From Verrucomicrobiota bacterium (GTDB taxonomy: Bacteria; Verrucomicrobiota; Kiritimatiellia; RFP12; UBA1067), in the NCBI GenBank assembly GCA_023269675.1, contig JAHFSX010000011.1, positions 62,001 to 126,000 of the forward strand: DNA of 64,000 nucleotides, read 5' to 3'. The notes under the pieces are model-generated. The model was not told the DNA's origin. It worked only from the letters and a program-made list of their open reading frames with translations, and did no database searches. This document shows positions 43,781 through 52,124 of this stretch, piece by piece. The translations under genes were made by a program, and so were the position numbers. Position 1 is the first letter of the stretch. Each line of letters opens with the position of its first letter.

Positions 43781-44227
43781 ATGACGACCAAGCAGACGAC
43801 GTTCCTTGCCCTTTCAGCCTTGGGCCTGACGCTGACCGCGCTCGGCCTGGCCCAGCCGCGGGCCGCCGCGCTGGCCTCGTCGGTATTCGACTGGAACGCG
43901 GTCGCGGAGAAACCGACCCCGTCCGGCTCCACGCGCAAGTTCTTCCAGGCGCCGACGGCCCTGCTGGACGAACTGGAGTGCCATGTGACCACGCTGCAAC
44001 CCGGCCAAGACCCCCACCCGCCCCACCAGCATCCGGAGGAGGAGCTGTACATCATCAAGGAGGGCACGGTCGAGGTGCTGATCAACGGCGAGCGCAAACA
44101 GATCGGGCCGGGCTCGGTGATCTTCGCGGCCGCCAACCAGCCGCACGGCATCCGCAACGCTGGCCCGACGCCCGCGACCTATCATGTGATCAAGTGGTCG
44201 TCGGCCGGCGCGCAGCAAGCTCACTGA
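43781..44227 (+). CDS. exported cupin-domain protein
   Basis: 148 residues from the ATG at 43781; the spacer before it has no strong ribosome binding site (GGGGTTACCG). Signal peptide at about 1-31. A single cupin barrel follows: motif 1 PHPPHQHPEEELYIIKEG supplies the two His and the Glu of the metal site, and motif 2 PGSVIFAAANQPHGIRNAG supplies the last His. Such small exported cupins may bind a metal and a small carbohydrate or aromatic ligand; the reaction is not evident. It may or may not belong with the biosynthetic cluster, since a promoter separates them. Confidence 0.8.
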   Translation: MTTKQTTFLALSALGLTLTALGLAQPRAAALASSVFDWNAVAEKPTPSGSTRKFFQAPTALLDELECHVTTLQPGQDPHPPHQHPEEELYIIKEGTVEVLINGERKQIGPGSVIFAAANQPHGIRNAGPTPATYHVIKWSSAGAQQAH

Positions 44228-44252
44228 ACCCGCCCCTTCCCGCGAATGGGTG

Positions 44253-44282
44253 TTGACTTACTCCGCCTCGGGGGTTTAGGTT
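44253..44282 (+). promoter_or_regulatory. candidate promoter of the UbiA/radical SAM cluster
   Basis: TTGACT (44253-44258), 18 bp, TAGGTT (44277-44282), 10 bp before the ATG at 44292. It marks the likely 5' end of the seven-gene cluster. Confidence 0.45.
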
Positions 44283-44291
44283 AGCCGCGTA

Positions 44292-45272
44292 ATGATTGGA
44301 CAACCCATGTGGACTTTTATTTTCGCTTATATCAAATCCATGCGGCTCTACTATGCCTTCATCACCGGCATCACGGGGTGGGTGGGCGTTGCTTTTTACA
44401 GTTTTCTCAACCCGGAGCAGACCGGGCCGTGGCGCTCGGCCCTGATTCTGCTGCTGCTCTTCTTGAGCTGGGGCGTCAACCAGATCGTCAACGACTACTT
44501 GGGGCTGACGGAGGACCGCATCAACGCGCCGCACCGTCCCATGGTCACCGGCGAGTTGGCTATCCGTCCGGCCCTGATGTTGACGGCATTTTTACTGGCG
44601 GGCACCGTTTTCATCAGCTATCGCCTCAACCCCTGGGCCGTCCTGCCCGTCGCGCTGGGCATCGGGCTCAACGTGCTTTACGAGTATGCGAAAGCCTGGT
44701 CCTTCATCGGCAACCTGGTCTTCGGCGTGATGATCGCGACGTGCGCGGTCTTCGGGTTTCTGGCCTGCGGTCCGATGCCGGACATCCTGGTCACCTCGAA
44801 CCGCATCTGCGCGCTGGCCATCATCGTCGCGGCCAACGCCCTGATGACCTTCTTCACCTATTTCAAGGACTACCACGGCGACCGGCTAGCCGGCAAGCAC
44901 ACGTTCATCGCGCGCCACGGCCTGCATGTCGGACGTGTCGCGGGACTGATCGGCACGGTCCTGCTTTTTGCCCTGCTGCTCCTGTTCATCCTGGCCGGCT
45001 GGCTGCCCTCCGAGGACATCATCTTTCCCCGCAGCTTCATCTTCTGCTGCCTGGTGGCGGCCTTCCTCCAATCATGGAACGTCTACCTGTTTTTCCGCAA
45101 CCCTACCGGCCGCGCGACCTATTTCAACCTGCAGTACAATTTCCGCGCATGCGTGGCCACGGAAATCGCCCTGATCGCCCTCTTCAACGAGACGTTGGCG
45201 CTTGAGCTGCTGATCGTCAGCTACATCCTGATCGGATTCCTGTTCGCATTCCACAAGGATGAAAAAGCATGA
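44292..45272 (+). CDS. UbiA-family prenyltransferase
   Basis: 326 residues, about eight membrane helices. It has both Asp-rich motifs of the superfamily: NDYLGLTED (67-75) and KDYHGD (about 186-191), which bind the Mg-diphosphate of a prenyl donor. The family transfers isoprenyl chains to aromatic rings or, in archaea, to glycerol phosphates (DGGGP synthase). The substrate cannot be read from the sequence, but no menA- or ubi-type neighbours are present. Another ATG (44307) is possible as start. The stop overlaps the next start as ATGA. Confidence 0.88.
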   Translation: MIGQPMWTFIFAYIKSMRLYYAFITGITGWVGVAFYSFLNPEQTGPWRSALILLLLFLSWGVNQIVNDYLGLTEDRINAPHRPMVTGELAIRPALMLTAFLLAGTVFISYRLNPWAVLPVALGIGLNVLYEYAKAWSFIGNLVFGVMIATCAVFGFLACGPMPDILVTSNRICALAIIVAANALMTFFTYFKDYHGDRLAGKHTFIARHGLHVGRVAGLIGTVLLFALLLLFILAGWLPSEDIIFPRSFIFCCLVAAFLQSWNVYLFFRNPTGRATYFNLQYNFRACVATEIALIALFNETLALELLIVSYILIGFLFAFHKDEKA

Positions 45273-46534
45273 GGTTCATTACAGGAGCTTCGAAGGCCGT
45301 GCTCTACGCGCGCATCGCGCTGCACGTGGCGGGGCGCTATCTCTTCCGCGTGAAGCCCAAGGAGTATCCGCGCTTCCTCCGCCGCGCGCTGACCCTCCTG
45401 CTCAACTTCTGGCCCAACAAGGCCGTGCGGATCGCGGCCGGCTACAAGATCTACATTTACCTTCCCGCCTACCCGTCCGCGGCCTTCTTCCGCGCGCTGG
45501 AGGCCAAGCTGCTGCGGACGCCGCCCGGGCCGGTCTCGGTCGTCTTCTCCACCACCAAGGCCTGCTCATATCACTGCCCGCACTGCTACCAGCGGCAGGA
45601 CGCCGGCGCCGACATGCCCGAACCGGTTCTGATCGCGACCGCCCAGGCGCTGAAGCAGGCCGGCGTGTCGTTCCTGAACATCGAAGGGGGCGAGCCCTTC
45701 CTGCGCTACGAGCGGCTGCTCCATCTCGTGCGGGCGACCTCCGGCGCTACCGAGATCTGGGTGAACACCACGGGCGACGGCGTCACGCTGGAGCGACTGA
45801 ATGCCCTGAAGTCCGCCGGGCTCTGCGGCATCATGGTCTCGATCCACGCGCCGGAGGCGGCGGCGCACGACGCCTTCACTGGCATCCCCGGCGCGTTCGA
45901 GACCGCCTGCCGCGCCTTGCGCCTCTGCCGCGAAATGGATTTGGGGACGGCGATCAACAGCGTGCTGAGCGAGACGGACATCGGCCAAGGCAAGCTCGAC
46001 GCGATGATGGCGTTGGCGCACAGTCTCGACTGCGACTTCGTTCAGCTGATCCACCCCAAACCCGCGGGCCTGTGGCTCGGGAACCCTGACGCCATACAGA
46101 CGCGCGATCAGTTCCTGGCCGCCCTGCGCGCCACCCATCTGCTTTACAACAGCCGCAGGAACCGCGCGCTCCCCGTGCTTGCGGCCCAGGTGTTCGAGGA
46201 GCGCCCGGAGGGCCTCGGCTGCACCGCAGGCGGCGTGGACCGCTTCTATGTCAACGCGGCCGGCGAGGTGCAGCCGTGCGAATTCCTGAATATCTCCTTC
46301 GGCAACGTCACGCGCGAACCTTTCGAAACCATCTTCGCCCGCATGCGCGCCGCCTTCGCCGCGCCCACGCAGGAGTGGCCCTGCTGCACACAGTCGCACC
46401 GCATCGCGGAGCTGCTGCGCGAGCACAATCTGAAAACAACACCGCTGCCGTCCGAATATGCCGCCGAATTCATGGCCGGATGGAGGCGCGGCGAACAGCC
46501 CGGCGTCTACCGCAAGATGGGGCTCTACCGGTGA
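45269..46534 (+). CDS. radical SAM protein with SPASM-like C-terminus
   Basis: 421 residues. The [4Fe-4S]-SAM motif CSYHCPHC is at C99/C103/C106, with the GGEPFLR motif after it (NIEGGEPFL). The C-terminal region contains further cysteines (GCTAGG, VQPCEF, WPCC), consistent with a SPASM/twitch auxiliary cluster. An N-terminal extension of about 90 residues with amphipathic helices is unusual and may attach it to the membrane. Substrate unknown. It overlaps UbiA by four bases and the lipid kinase by one, so these proteins are probably made in fixed ratio. Confidence 0.88.
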   Translation: MRFITGASKAVLYARIALHVAGRYLFRVKPKEYPRFLRRALTLLLNFWPNKAVRIAAGYKIYIYLPAYPSAAFFRALEAKLLRTPPGPVSVVFSTTKACSYHCPHCYQRQDAGADMPEPVLIATAQALKQAGVSFLNIEGGEPFLRYERLLHLVRATSGATEIWVNTTGDGVTLERLNALKSAGLCGIMVSIHAPEAAAHDAFTGIPGAFETACRALRLCREMDLGTAINSVLSETDIGQGKLDAMMALAHSLDCDFVQLIHPKPAGLWLGNPDAIQTRDQFLAALRATHLLYNSRRNRALPVLAAQVFEERPEGLGCTAGGVDRFYVNAAGEVQPCEFLNISFGNVTREPFETIFARMRAAFAAPTQEWPCCTQSHRIAELLREHNLKTTPLPSEYAAEFMAGWRRGEQPGVYRKMGLYR

Positions 46535-47430
46535 TGCGCCTGATCGTCAATCCGACGTCCCGCGCGGGTCGCGGCCGCGACCGCCGCGCGTACTGGACGA
46601 GGGAGCTGCAGCGCCGGCAGATCCCTTTTGCGATTGCCGAAAGCCTGAGTGAAGGCCACGCCGCCGAACTGGCGCGCGACGCGCACGAACCGGTCGTCGT
46701 GGCGGTCGGCGGCGACGGCACTATCAACGCCGTCATGAACGGCGTGCTCGCGTCAACCCGCCCCAAAACGCTGGGCGTGCTCTACGCGGGGACCAGCCCC
46801 GACTTCTGCCGCTTTCACCGCATCCCCTTTTCCGACCCTGCGGCGGCCCTGAACGTCCTGCTGGCAGGCCACGTGCGGACCGTTGACGTCGCCAAAATCT
46901 CTTGCGCGGACACTCCCCCTGCGCACTTCGCCTGCGGCTGCAATGTCGGACTCGGCGCCCGCGTGGCCGCGTTCGCCAACGCGCACCGGCGTCACCTGGG
47001 CGACGCCGCCGGCACCGCGCTCGGACTTTTACTGGCGGTAGGGGCGCACCGGCGTTTCACGGCGCACCTGGATCTGGACGGGAGCCCGCTCACGTTAAGC
47101 GAAGTGAACCACATCCTGATCCTGAAGAATCCGCACATCGCTTCGGGGCTCAAGCTGAACCTGCCGCTCACCCCCGACGACGGAGCCCTTTCCGTGCTGG
47201 CCCTCCACCACCTCAGCCGCATGGCCCTGCTGCGGCTGATCCCCGACTTCTATTCCGGCCGCGCGGCCGACAACCCCGCCATTTTCAGGCGCAACTGCCG
47301 GACCGTCAAGCTCACCACCGAGCCCCGCCAGGCCGTCGAATTCGACGGCGACCCGCACGGGGCCACGCCGCTCGCGGCCGAGTTGCGGCCGCGTGTCCTT
47401 AAGCTCATTTGCGAGGCCAACCATGCATGA
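46534..47430 (+). CDS. diacylglycerol kinase / sphingosine kinase-family lipid kinase
   Basis: 298 residues from the ATG at 46534 (the frame is open upstream inside the radical SAM gene). The family nucleotide-binding signature AVGGDGTINAVMNG (GGDGT at 59-63) and the start RLIVNPTSRAGRG are intact. The C-terminus has the EFDGDP element of the catalytic site. These YegS/DgkB/LCB5-like kinases phosphorylate lipid alcohols. In this cluster the substrate may be a sphingoid base or a prenylated lipid (inference). Confidence 0.88.
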   Translation: MRLIVNPTSRAGRGRDRRAYWTRELQRRQIPFAIAESLSEGHAAELARDAHEPVVVAVGGDGTINAVMNGVLASTRPKTLGVLYAGTSPDFCRFHRIPFSDPAAALNVLLAGHVRTVDVAKISCADTPPAHFACGCNVGLGARVAAFANAHRRHLGDAAGTALGLLLAVGAHRRFTAHLDLDGSPLTLSEVNHILILKNPHIASGLKLNLPLTPDDGALSVLALHHLSRMALLRLIPDFYSGRAADNPAIFRRNCRTVKLTTEPRQAVEFDGDPHGATPLAAELRPRVLKLICEANHA

Positions 47431-48379
47431 GACCGAACTGATCCGCAAACTGGCCACCGCCTTCCGCCGCTCGCCCCAACAGCGCAACGCGCTCTTCACC
47501 TGCGACGCGGAAATCGCGGAGATCGGCGGCCGCCTCTGGGGCATCACCACCGACGCGTTCTCGCCTGAGGAGGACTGTTTCGGGAGCGAGAACCCCGAGC
47601 GGATCGGCCGCAACATCGCCGTGGCCACCCTCTCGGATCTCCTGGCAGCCGGCTGCCTGCCGCAGTTCTACCTGCACTGCCTGGACGTTCCCCCGGACGG
47701 CGACGAATTCGCCTGGCGCTTGAGCCAAGGCGTCGCCGAAATCCTCGACGCCGGCGGAACCTTCATGCTGGGCGGCGATCTGGGGTGCGGACCGACGTGG
47801 CGCTGCGCGGCGACCGCCCTGGGCCCCGTGGCACGTCCGGAGCCGTTGGCCCGCCTCTTGCCGCCACGCGGGCAGGCGCTCTACGTGACAGGCACGCTGG
47901 GCGATGCCAACGCCGCGGCCCTGCAGCATCTCGAGCCGCCAGAATTCGAACTGCGTCTGACAGAAGCGGAGCAGATCCGCCGCGTGGCCTCCGCCTGCAT
48001 CGACACCAGCGACGGGCTGCTGTCGGCGGTTTGGCAATGGCATGCGGTCAACCCCGGATACCGCTTTGACCTTGACCCCGCGTCCATTCCGTACGCGCCT
48101 CAGGCCCTCGAAGCCGCAGGCCGATTCAACTTCCCACCGGCGGCTTTCCTGATGGGCGGCGCCGGTGAATACGAACTGCTCTTTGCCGCCGATGCAGACC
48201 TCTCGGTCCCCGATGCCACGCGCATCGGAACGGTCACGCCGGATCCCGCAGGCCGCATTTCCTTCGGCGCCCGCGAGCTCCGCGCCCCGCCCCCCGACCC
48301 GCGTGCGTTCCCTGACCGACAGTCCTATCTCGCCGCAATCGTGTCTCACTTTCCTGACCTTGGAGCCTTGCCAACATGA
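47423..48379 (+). CDS. ThiL-like (AIR-synthase-fold) kinase
   Basis: 318 residues from the ATG at 47423, overlapping the preceding gene by eight bases. It has the order of ThiL motifs: ITTDAFSPEEDCF near the start, RIGRNIAVATLSDLLAAGCLP, FMLGGDLGCGP, CIDTSDGLLSAVWQW and GAGEYELLF. In ThiL the last is GEDYELLF; here the Asp is changed (GEYELLF), so the phosphoryl acceptor may not be thiamine phosphate. No other thiamine genes are nearby, which suggests a paralogue recruited to this pathway. Confidence 0.75.
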   Translation: MHETELIRKLATAFRRSPQQRNALFTCDAEIAEIGGRLWGITTDAFSPEEDCFGSENPERIGRNIAVATLSDLLAAGCLPQFYLHCLDVPPDGDEFAWRLSQGVAEILDAGGTFMLGGDLGCGPTWRCAATALGPVARPEPLARLLPPRGQALYVTGTLGDANAAALQHLEPPEFELRLTEAEQIRRVASACIDTSDGLLSAVWQWHAVNPGYRFDLDPASIPYAPQALEAAGRFNFPPAAFLMGGAGEYELLFAADADLSVPDATRIGTVTPDPAGRISFGARELRAPPPDPRAFPDRQSYLAAIVSHFPDLGALPT

Positions 48380-48395
48380 GACCTGAGGATACCAC

Positions 48396-48482
48396 GGCAG
48401 GGACGCCTCCCCGAGGCGTCCGCAAGGCATTGCGGGCTGGCCCGCCGGCAGGGACCAGCGGACGGTTGCGGGGAACCGTCCC
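48396..48482. repeat. double-hairpin repeat element
   Basis: Two GGCAGGGAC words (48396-48404 and 48447-48455) each open a hairpin. The first is GGACGCCTC/GAGGCGTCC (48401-48421). The second is GGACGGTT/AACCGTCC (48460-48481). A short GCGGG/CCCGC stem lies between. A third GGCAGGGAC occurs at 53964-53972. It interrupts the biosynthetic cluster, in the only gap larger than 20 bp inside it. Confidence 0.65.
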
Positions 48483-48527
48483 TACCGCAAAGACGGCCCG
48501 CGTGAAATCCTCGAAAAAAAACAGCGT

Positions 48528-49757
48528 GTGCAAGTGACTACCCAAAACGACATCCTTTTCGCTCCGCTGCCGTTGCGGAACCTCACCTTGCCTAACCGGC
48601 TGGTGCGTTCCGCCACCTATGAGGGATTCGGGCTCCCGGACGGCACGCCGCGCGCGGAGCTTGCCGACCTTTATACGCGCCTGGCGGTCGCAGGCACAGG
48701 GACGCTCATCTCGGGCTTCTGCTTCGTCTCGCAGGAGGGCCGGGCCATGCAGCCGGGCCAGTGCGGATGCGACACGGATACGAAGATCGGCGCTTGGCGA
48801 ACAGTTGTATCCCAGGTGAAAGCCGCAGCGCCCGAGGTCAAGCTCCTCATGCAGCTGGCGCACGCGGGACGCCAAACGCGCCGTGCCGCGACCGGACATC
48901 CGGTCGTCGGCGCCACCGCCCGGCGCTGCCGCTTCTTCCGGGAAAAGGTCCAGCCCTTAACAATCGGCGGCATCGAGCGGATCGTGGGTGAGTTTGCCGC
49001 CGCCGCGCGGCGCGCGCAACAGGCCGGCTTCGACGGCGTCCAGCTGCACGCCGCCCACGGCTACCTGATCCACCAGTTCCTGTCACCCTACACCAACACC
49101 CGCCGTGACGCGTGGGGCGAGGGCACACGCCTGCTCACGGCGGTCATCCAGGCGGTCAAGGCCTCCTGCGGCGGGTCCTTTCCCGTCTTCGCGAAGTTCA
49201 GCGCCGCCGATGACCGCGGCCTGACCGTTGACGACACGATCCGGCAGATCCGGTCAGTCGAGGCGGACCTCGACGCCGTGGAGATCAGCTACGGCACGAT
49301 GGAGTTCGCGCTGAACATCATCCGCGGCGGCTGTCCCCTCGAGCGCGTGTTCGACGTGAACCCCCTGCTGCGCCCGGTTCCCCGGATTTTGCGGGGCCTC
49401 TTCCGCCGCCTGTTGCTTTCAGAGATTCTCAAGCGGCAAATTCCGTTCGAGGAGAACTACAACCTGCTGTCCGCCGCGCGCATCGCCCGGCAGACACAGG
49501 TTCCCGTCTTCGCGGTGGGGGGCTTCCGCCGCGCCGCATCCCTGCGGACCGCGCTGGCCGACCATCACCTGGCGGCGGTAGCCCTCTGCCGCCCGTTCCT
49601 GATCGAACCGGATTTGGCGCGACAGCTTCGGGTTAACGACGCCTGGGTGAGCCCCTGCAACAATTGCAACATCTGCACCGTCAGCTGTGATGCGCCGCAG
49701 CCGGTTGGCTGCGCACGGAAAGGTCAGGAACCGAATCATGAGCACAGGCCACTTTGA
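48528..49757 (+). CDS. NADH:flavin oxidoreductase (old yellow enzyme / enoate-reductase type)
   Basis: 409 residues from a GTG start (GTG at 48534 is an alternative; neither has a good ribosome binding site). It is a flavin TIM barrel: LTLPNRLVRSATYEG at the start, QLAHAGRQT, and HAAHGYLIHQFLSPYTNTR with the substrate-binding His pair. The C-terminus has CNNCNICTVSC, the cysteine pattern that holds a [4Fe-4S] cluster in 2,4-dienoyl-CoA and enoate reductases, but the FAD/NADPH domains of those larger enzymes are missing. It probably reduces an activated C=C bond in the cluster product. Confidence 0.85.
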   Translation: MQVTTQNDILFAPLPLRNLTLPNRLVRSATYEGFGLPDGTPRAELADLYTRLAVAGTGTLISGFCFVSQEGRAMQPGQCGCDTDTKIGAWRTVVSQVKAAAPEVKLLMQLAHAGRQTRRAATGHPVVGATARRCRFFREKVQPLTIGGIERIVGEFAAAARRAQQAGFDGVQLHAAHGYLIHQFLSPYTNTRRDAWGEGTRLLTAVIQAVKASCGGSFPVFAKFSAADDRGLTVDDTIRQIRSVEADLDAVEISYGTMEFALNIIRGGCPLERVFDVNPLLRPVPRILRGLFRRLLLSEILKRQIPFEENYNLLSAARIARQTQVPVFAVGGFRRAASLRTALADHHLAAVALCRPFLIEPDLARQLRVNDAWVSPCNNCNICTVSCDAPQPVGCARKGQEPNHEHRPL

Positions 49758-50997
49758 GGACTTTCTGCCCGGCGGCGGAGGTCACGACATCTTCGAGAAG
49801 CTGCAGCGTCTCGATCATTTTCTGAAAGCGGAGGGACATTCCGGCACGGGCGGTCTCGGCACGCTCAACCTCGCGGCGGCCAATCCCTCTTCCCGTCTGC
49901 AGGGGCGCGACGGGCAGATCCGCCCCGTCATCATGCTCGGCTCAAACTCGTATCTGAATTTGACGACCCATCCGAAGGTGGTCGCCGCCGCGCGCCAGGC
50001 CTTGGATAAATACGGTTACGGCGCCGGCGCGGTCTCGCTGTACGCCGGCATCACGGAGCTGCACCGCGAACTGGAGACGGCCATCGCGCGCTTTTGCCGC
50101 ACGGAAGCCGCGCTGCTCTTTCCCAGCGGATACGGCTGCAACGTCGGGGTGGTTTCCGCGCTGTGCGGGCCCGGCGACGTGATCATCAACGACGCGGCGA
50201 ACCACGCCTCGATCATGGACGGCGGCCTGCTGTCGAGGGCCGACATGAAAGTCTACCCGCACAACAACATGGCGGGGCTGGAGCGCGTCCTGAAGCGCTT
50301 GCCGGACACGCAAGCCGGACGCCTGATCGTCACCGACGGCGTCTTCTCGATGCACGGCGACCTCGCCCCGCTCGACAGGATCGTCGCGCTGGCCAAGCGG
50401 TACGGCGCGCGCGTCATGGTGGACGATGCCCACGGCATCGGCATCGTGGGCCCGACCGGACGGGGCACCGCCGAGGCCTTCGGCGTAATGCCCGACATCG
50501 ACATCCATGTCGCCATGCTCAGCAAAGCGCCGGGCGGCCTGGGCGGCTTCGTCGCGGGCAGCCGCGAACTCGTCCAGTACCTGCAGCTGTACGCCCGCAC
50601 GTACTTTTTCTCCACGGCCCTTCCCGCGCCGGTCTGCGCGGGCCTGCTGGAGGTTTTCAAGCTGTTCGAGGCCGACCAGGCCGGACGCCGGCAGCTGCTG
50701 GCGCGCGTGGCCGAGCTCAAAGCGCGGCTGACCGCGGCCGGCTTCCGCATCGGCGACTCGGCCTCGGGCATCGTGCCGCTGCTGGTGGGTGACGAGGACC
50801 TGCTCTACGCGTTCCAGCGCCGCCTCTTCGAGAACGGCGTTTACGCGAACACGGTCACCTATCCGGCCGTACGCCGCCGTGAGTGCCGCATCCGCTTCTG
50901 CGTGATGGGCACCCTCACGCCGGAAGAGCTGGACCGGGCCGTCGCGATCATCACCGCGACCGGCCGCGAACTCGGCCTGATCGGGGGTGCGCCGTGA
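49738..50997 (+). CDS. alpha-oxoamine synthase (serine palmitoyltransferase / KBL / BioF family)
   Basis: 419 residues from the ATG at 49738, overlapping the OYE gene by 20 bases. Fold type I PLP enzyme: GSNSYLNLTTHPKV (68-81), GAGAVSLYAGITELHRELE, NHASIMDG (His156 stacks on PLP), DDAHGIGIVG (Asp230/His232) and the Schiff-base lysine in LSKAPGG (Lys263). The first about 60 residues form an extra N-terminal segment. The family condenses an amino acid with an acyl-CoA. SPT-type is favoured by the adjacent extended SDR, the pairing used for bacterial sphingolipids, but KBL- or BioF-like activity cannot be excluded. Confidence 0.8.
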   Translation: MSTGHFEDFLPGGGGHDIFEKLQRLDHFLKAEGHSGTGGLGTLNLAAANPSSRLQGRDGQIRPVIMLGSNSYLNLTTHPKVVAAARQALDKYGYGAGAVSLYAGITELHRELETAIARFCRTEAALLFPSGYGCNVGVVSALCGPGDVIINDAANHASIMDGGLLSRADMKVYPHNNMAGLERVLKRLPDTQAGRLIVTDGVFSMHGDLAPLDRIVALAKRYGARVMVDDAHGIGIVGPTGRGTAEAFGVMPDIDIHVAMLSKAPGGLGGFVAGSRELVQYLQLYARTYFFSTALPAPVCAGLLEVFKLFEADQAGRRQLLARVAELKARLTAAGFRIGDSASGIVPLLVGDEDLLYAFQRRLFENGVYANTVTYPAVRRRECRIRFCVMGTLTPEELDRAVAIITATGRELGLIGGAP

Positions 50998-51974
50998 TGC
51001 GGATGATGGTCACGGGGGCGGCCGGCTTCATCGGCCTCAACACCGTGCGCGAGTTGGTGCGCCGCGGCATCTACGCCTACGCCGTCACCCATCGCCGGAG
51101 CCATCCCGAACTGGCGGCACTCGCCCAGGCCGGCGCGCTCCAGCTGCTCCGCGCCGACCTCTCCGACATCACCCAGGTCCGGGCCGCCTTCGCCGCGTGT
51201 CCCGCGTTGGACGCCGTGATCCACTGCGCCGGCCGAGCCTCGGATGTCGGCTGGACGCGCGCGTTCCGCAAGGCGAACTACGAGAGCGTCGTCAACCTGG
51301 GCACGCTCTGCCGCGAGGCCAGGGCGGGGCGCTTCGTGTTCGTATCCACCACGGACGTCTACGGGATGCGCGATTTTCACGGGGAGGGAGAGGACGAGCT
51401 GACGCACGACGAAAGCGCCCGCAACAACTACCCGCGCTTCAAGATCCTCGCGGAAAAGTGGCTAATGGCCAATCTGCCCAAGGAGCGATACGCGCTGATC
51501 CGTCCGGCCGAGGTCTGGGGCGAAGGCGATCCGACGCTGATGCCCCGTTTCAGGACGTTTTTGGCCGCCAGTCCCTTCATTATCCACTTCGGCCCCTGGC
51601 GCGGCCGCAACCGCTGGCCCCTGGCGCACGTGAAAACGGTGGCTGCGGCGAACTATCTCGCGGCGGTGCGGCCCGAGGCGGCGGGGCAGGCGATCAACGT
51701 GCTCGACTCTGCACACACCTCGATCGAGGCGTTCTACAGACTGGTGGCCGCGCGCTATTTCCCGGACCGGCGCTTCCGTTCGGTCACGCTGCCGTATGGC
51801 TGCGGCCTGGTGCTGGGCGGCCTCGTTTCGGGCGTATCCGATCTCCTGAACCTCAGCCACCCGTTCACCGAACCCTCGCTCTATGCGCTGCGCTCGGTCA
51901 GCCACAATCTCGATTTCAGCAACGCCCGCCTGCTCGATCTTTTCGCCTGCGCAGGCGAAGCGCTCCCAGGGTGA
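50997..51974 (+). CDS. NAD(P)-dependent extended SDR (epimerase/reductase)
   Basis: 325 residues; ATG overlaps the previous stop by one base. Nucleotide-binding GAAGFIG (7-13) in TGAAGFIGLNTV, STTDVYG with the catalytic Ser/Thr, and YPRFK with Tyr145 and Lys149. The extended SDR group includes 3-beta-hydroxysteroid dehydrogenase-like and ceramide-reductase-type enzymes. In Caulobacter such an enzyme (CerR) acts with SPT in sphingolipid synthesis. The product here is unknown. It is the last gene of the cluster, followed by an inverted-repeat element. Confidence 0.82.
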   Translation: MRMMVTGAAGFIGLNTVRELVRRGIYAYAVTHRRSHPELAALAQAGALQLLRADLSDITQVRAAFAACPALDAVIHCAGRASDVGWTRAFRKANYESVVNLGTLCREARAGRFVFVSTTDVYGMRDFHGEGEDELTHDESARNNYPRFKILAEKWLMANLPKERYALIRPAEVWGEGDPTLMPRFRTFLAASPFIIHFGPWRGRNRWPLAHVKTVAAANYLAAVRPEAAGQAINVLDSAHTSIEAFYRLVAARYFPDRRFRSVTLPYGCGLVLGGLVSGVSDLLNLSHPFTEPSLYALRSVSHNLDFSNARLLDLFACAGEALPG

Positions 51975-52006
51975 CAGCACTTCCGGAAACTTCCCGGCCT
52001 CCACTC

Positions 52007-52072
52007 GGCAGAGCGTGCGCTCCCGCGCCGCCGGTTATCTCCCAAATAAACGGCGGCGCGGAGTGCTCGCCC
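52007..52072. repeat. dispersed GC-rich element, copy 3, as an inverted pair
   Basis: 52007-52034 begins GGCAGAGCGTGCGCTC and ends CGCGCCGCCGG; 52051-52072 is a diverged inverted copy (CGGCGGCGCGGAGTGCTC...). They form a hairpin with a perfect 10-bp inner stem CGCGCCGCCG/CGGCGGCGCG and a 16-nt loop. It lies between convergent genes and may act as a bidirectional terminator or mRNA end-protector. Confidence 0.65.
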
Positions 52073-52124
52073 TTGTCGCCCCTTAGCATCAAATGATTTT
52101 CGAAAAGGTCTGCGGCCCTTCGCA

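Noticed and set aside
49738..51974. Firm assignment of the AOS-SDR pair to sphingolipid synthesis
   Set aside because: The alpha-oxoamine synthase family also includes KBL, BioF and others, and no ceramide synthase or acyl carrier gene is nearby. It is treated as a hypothesis only.
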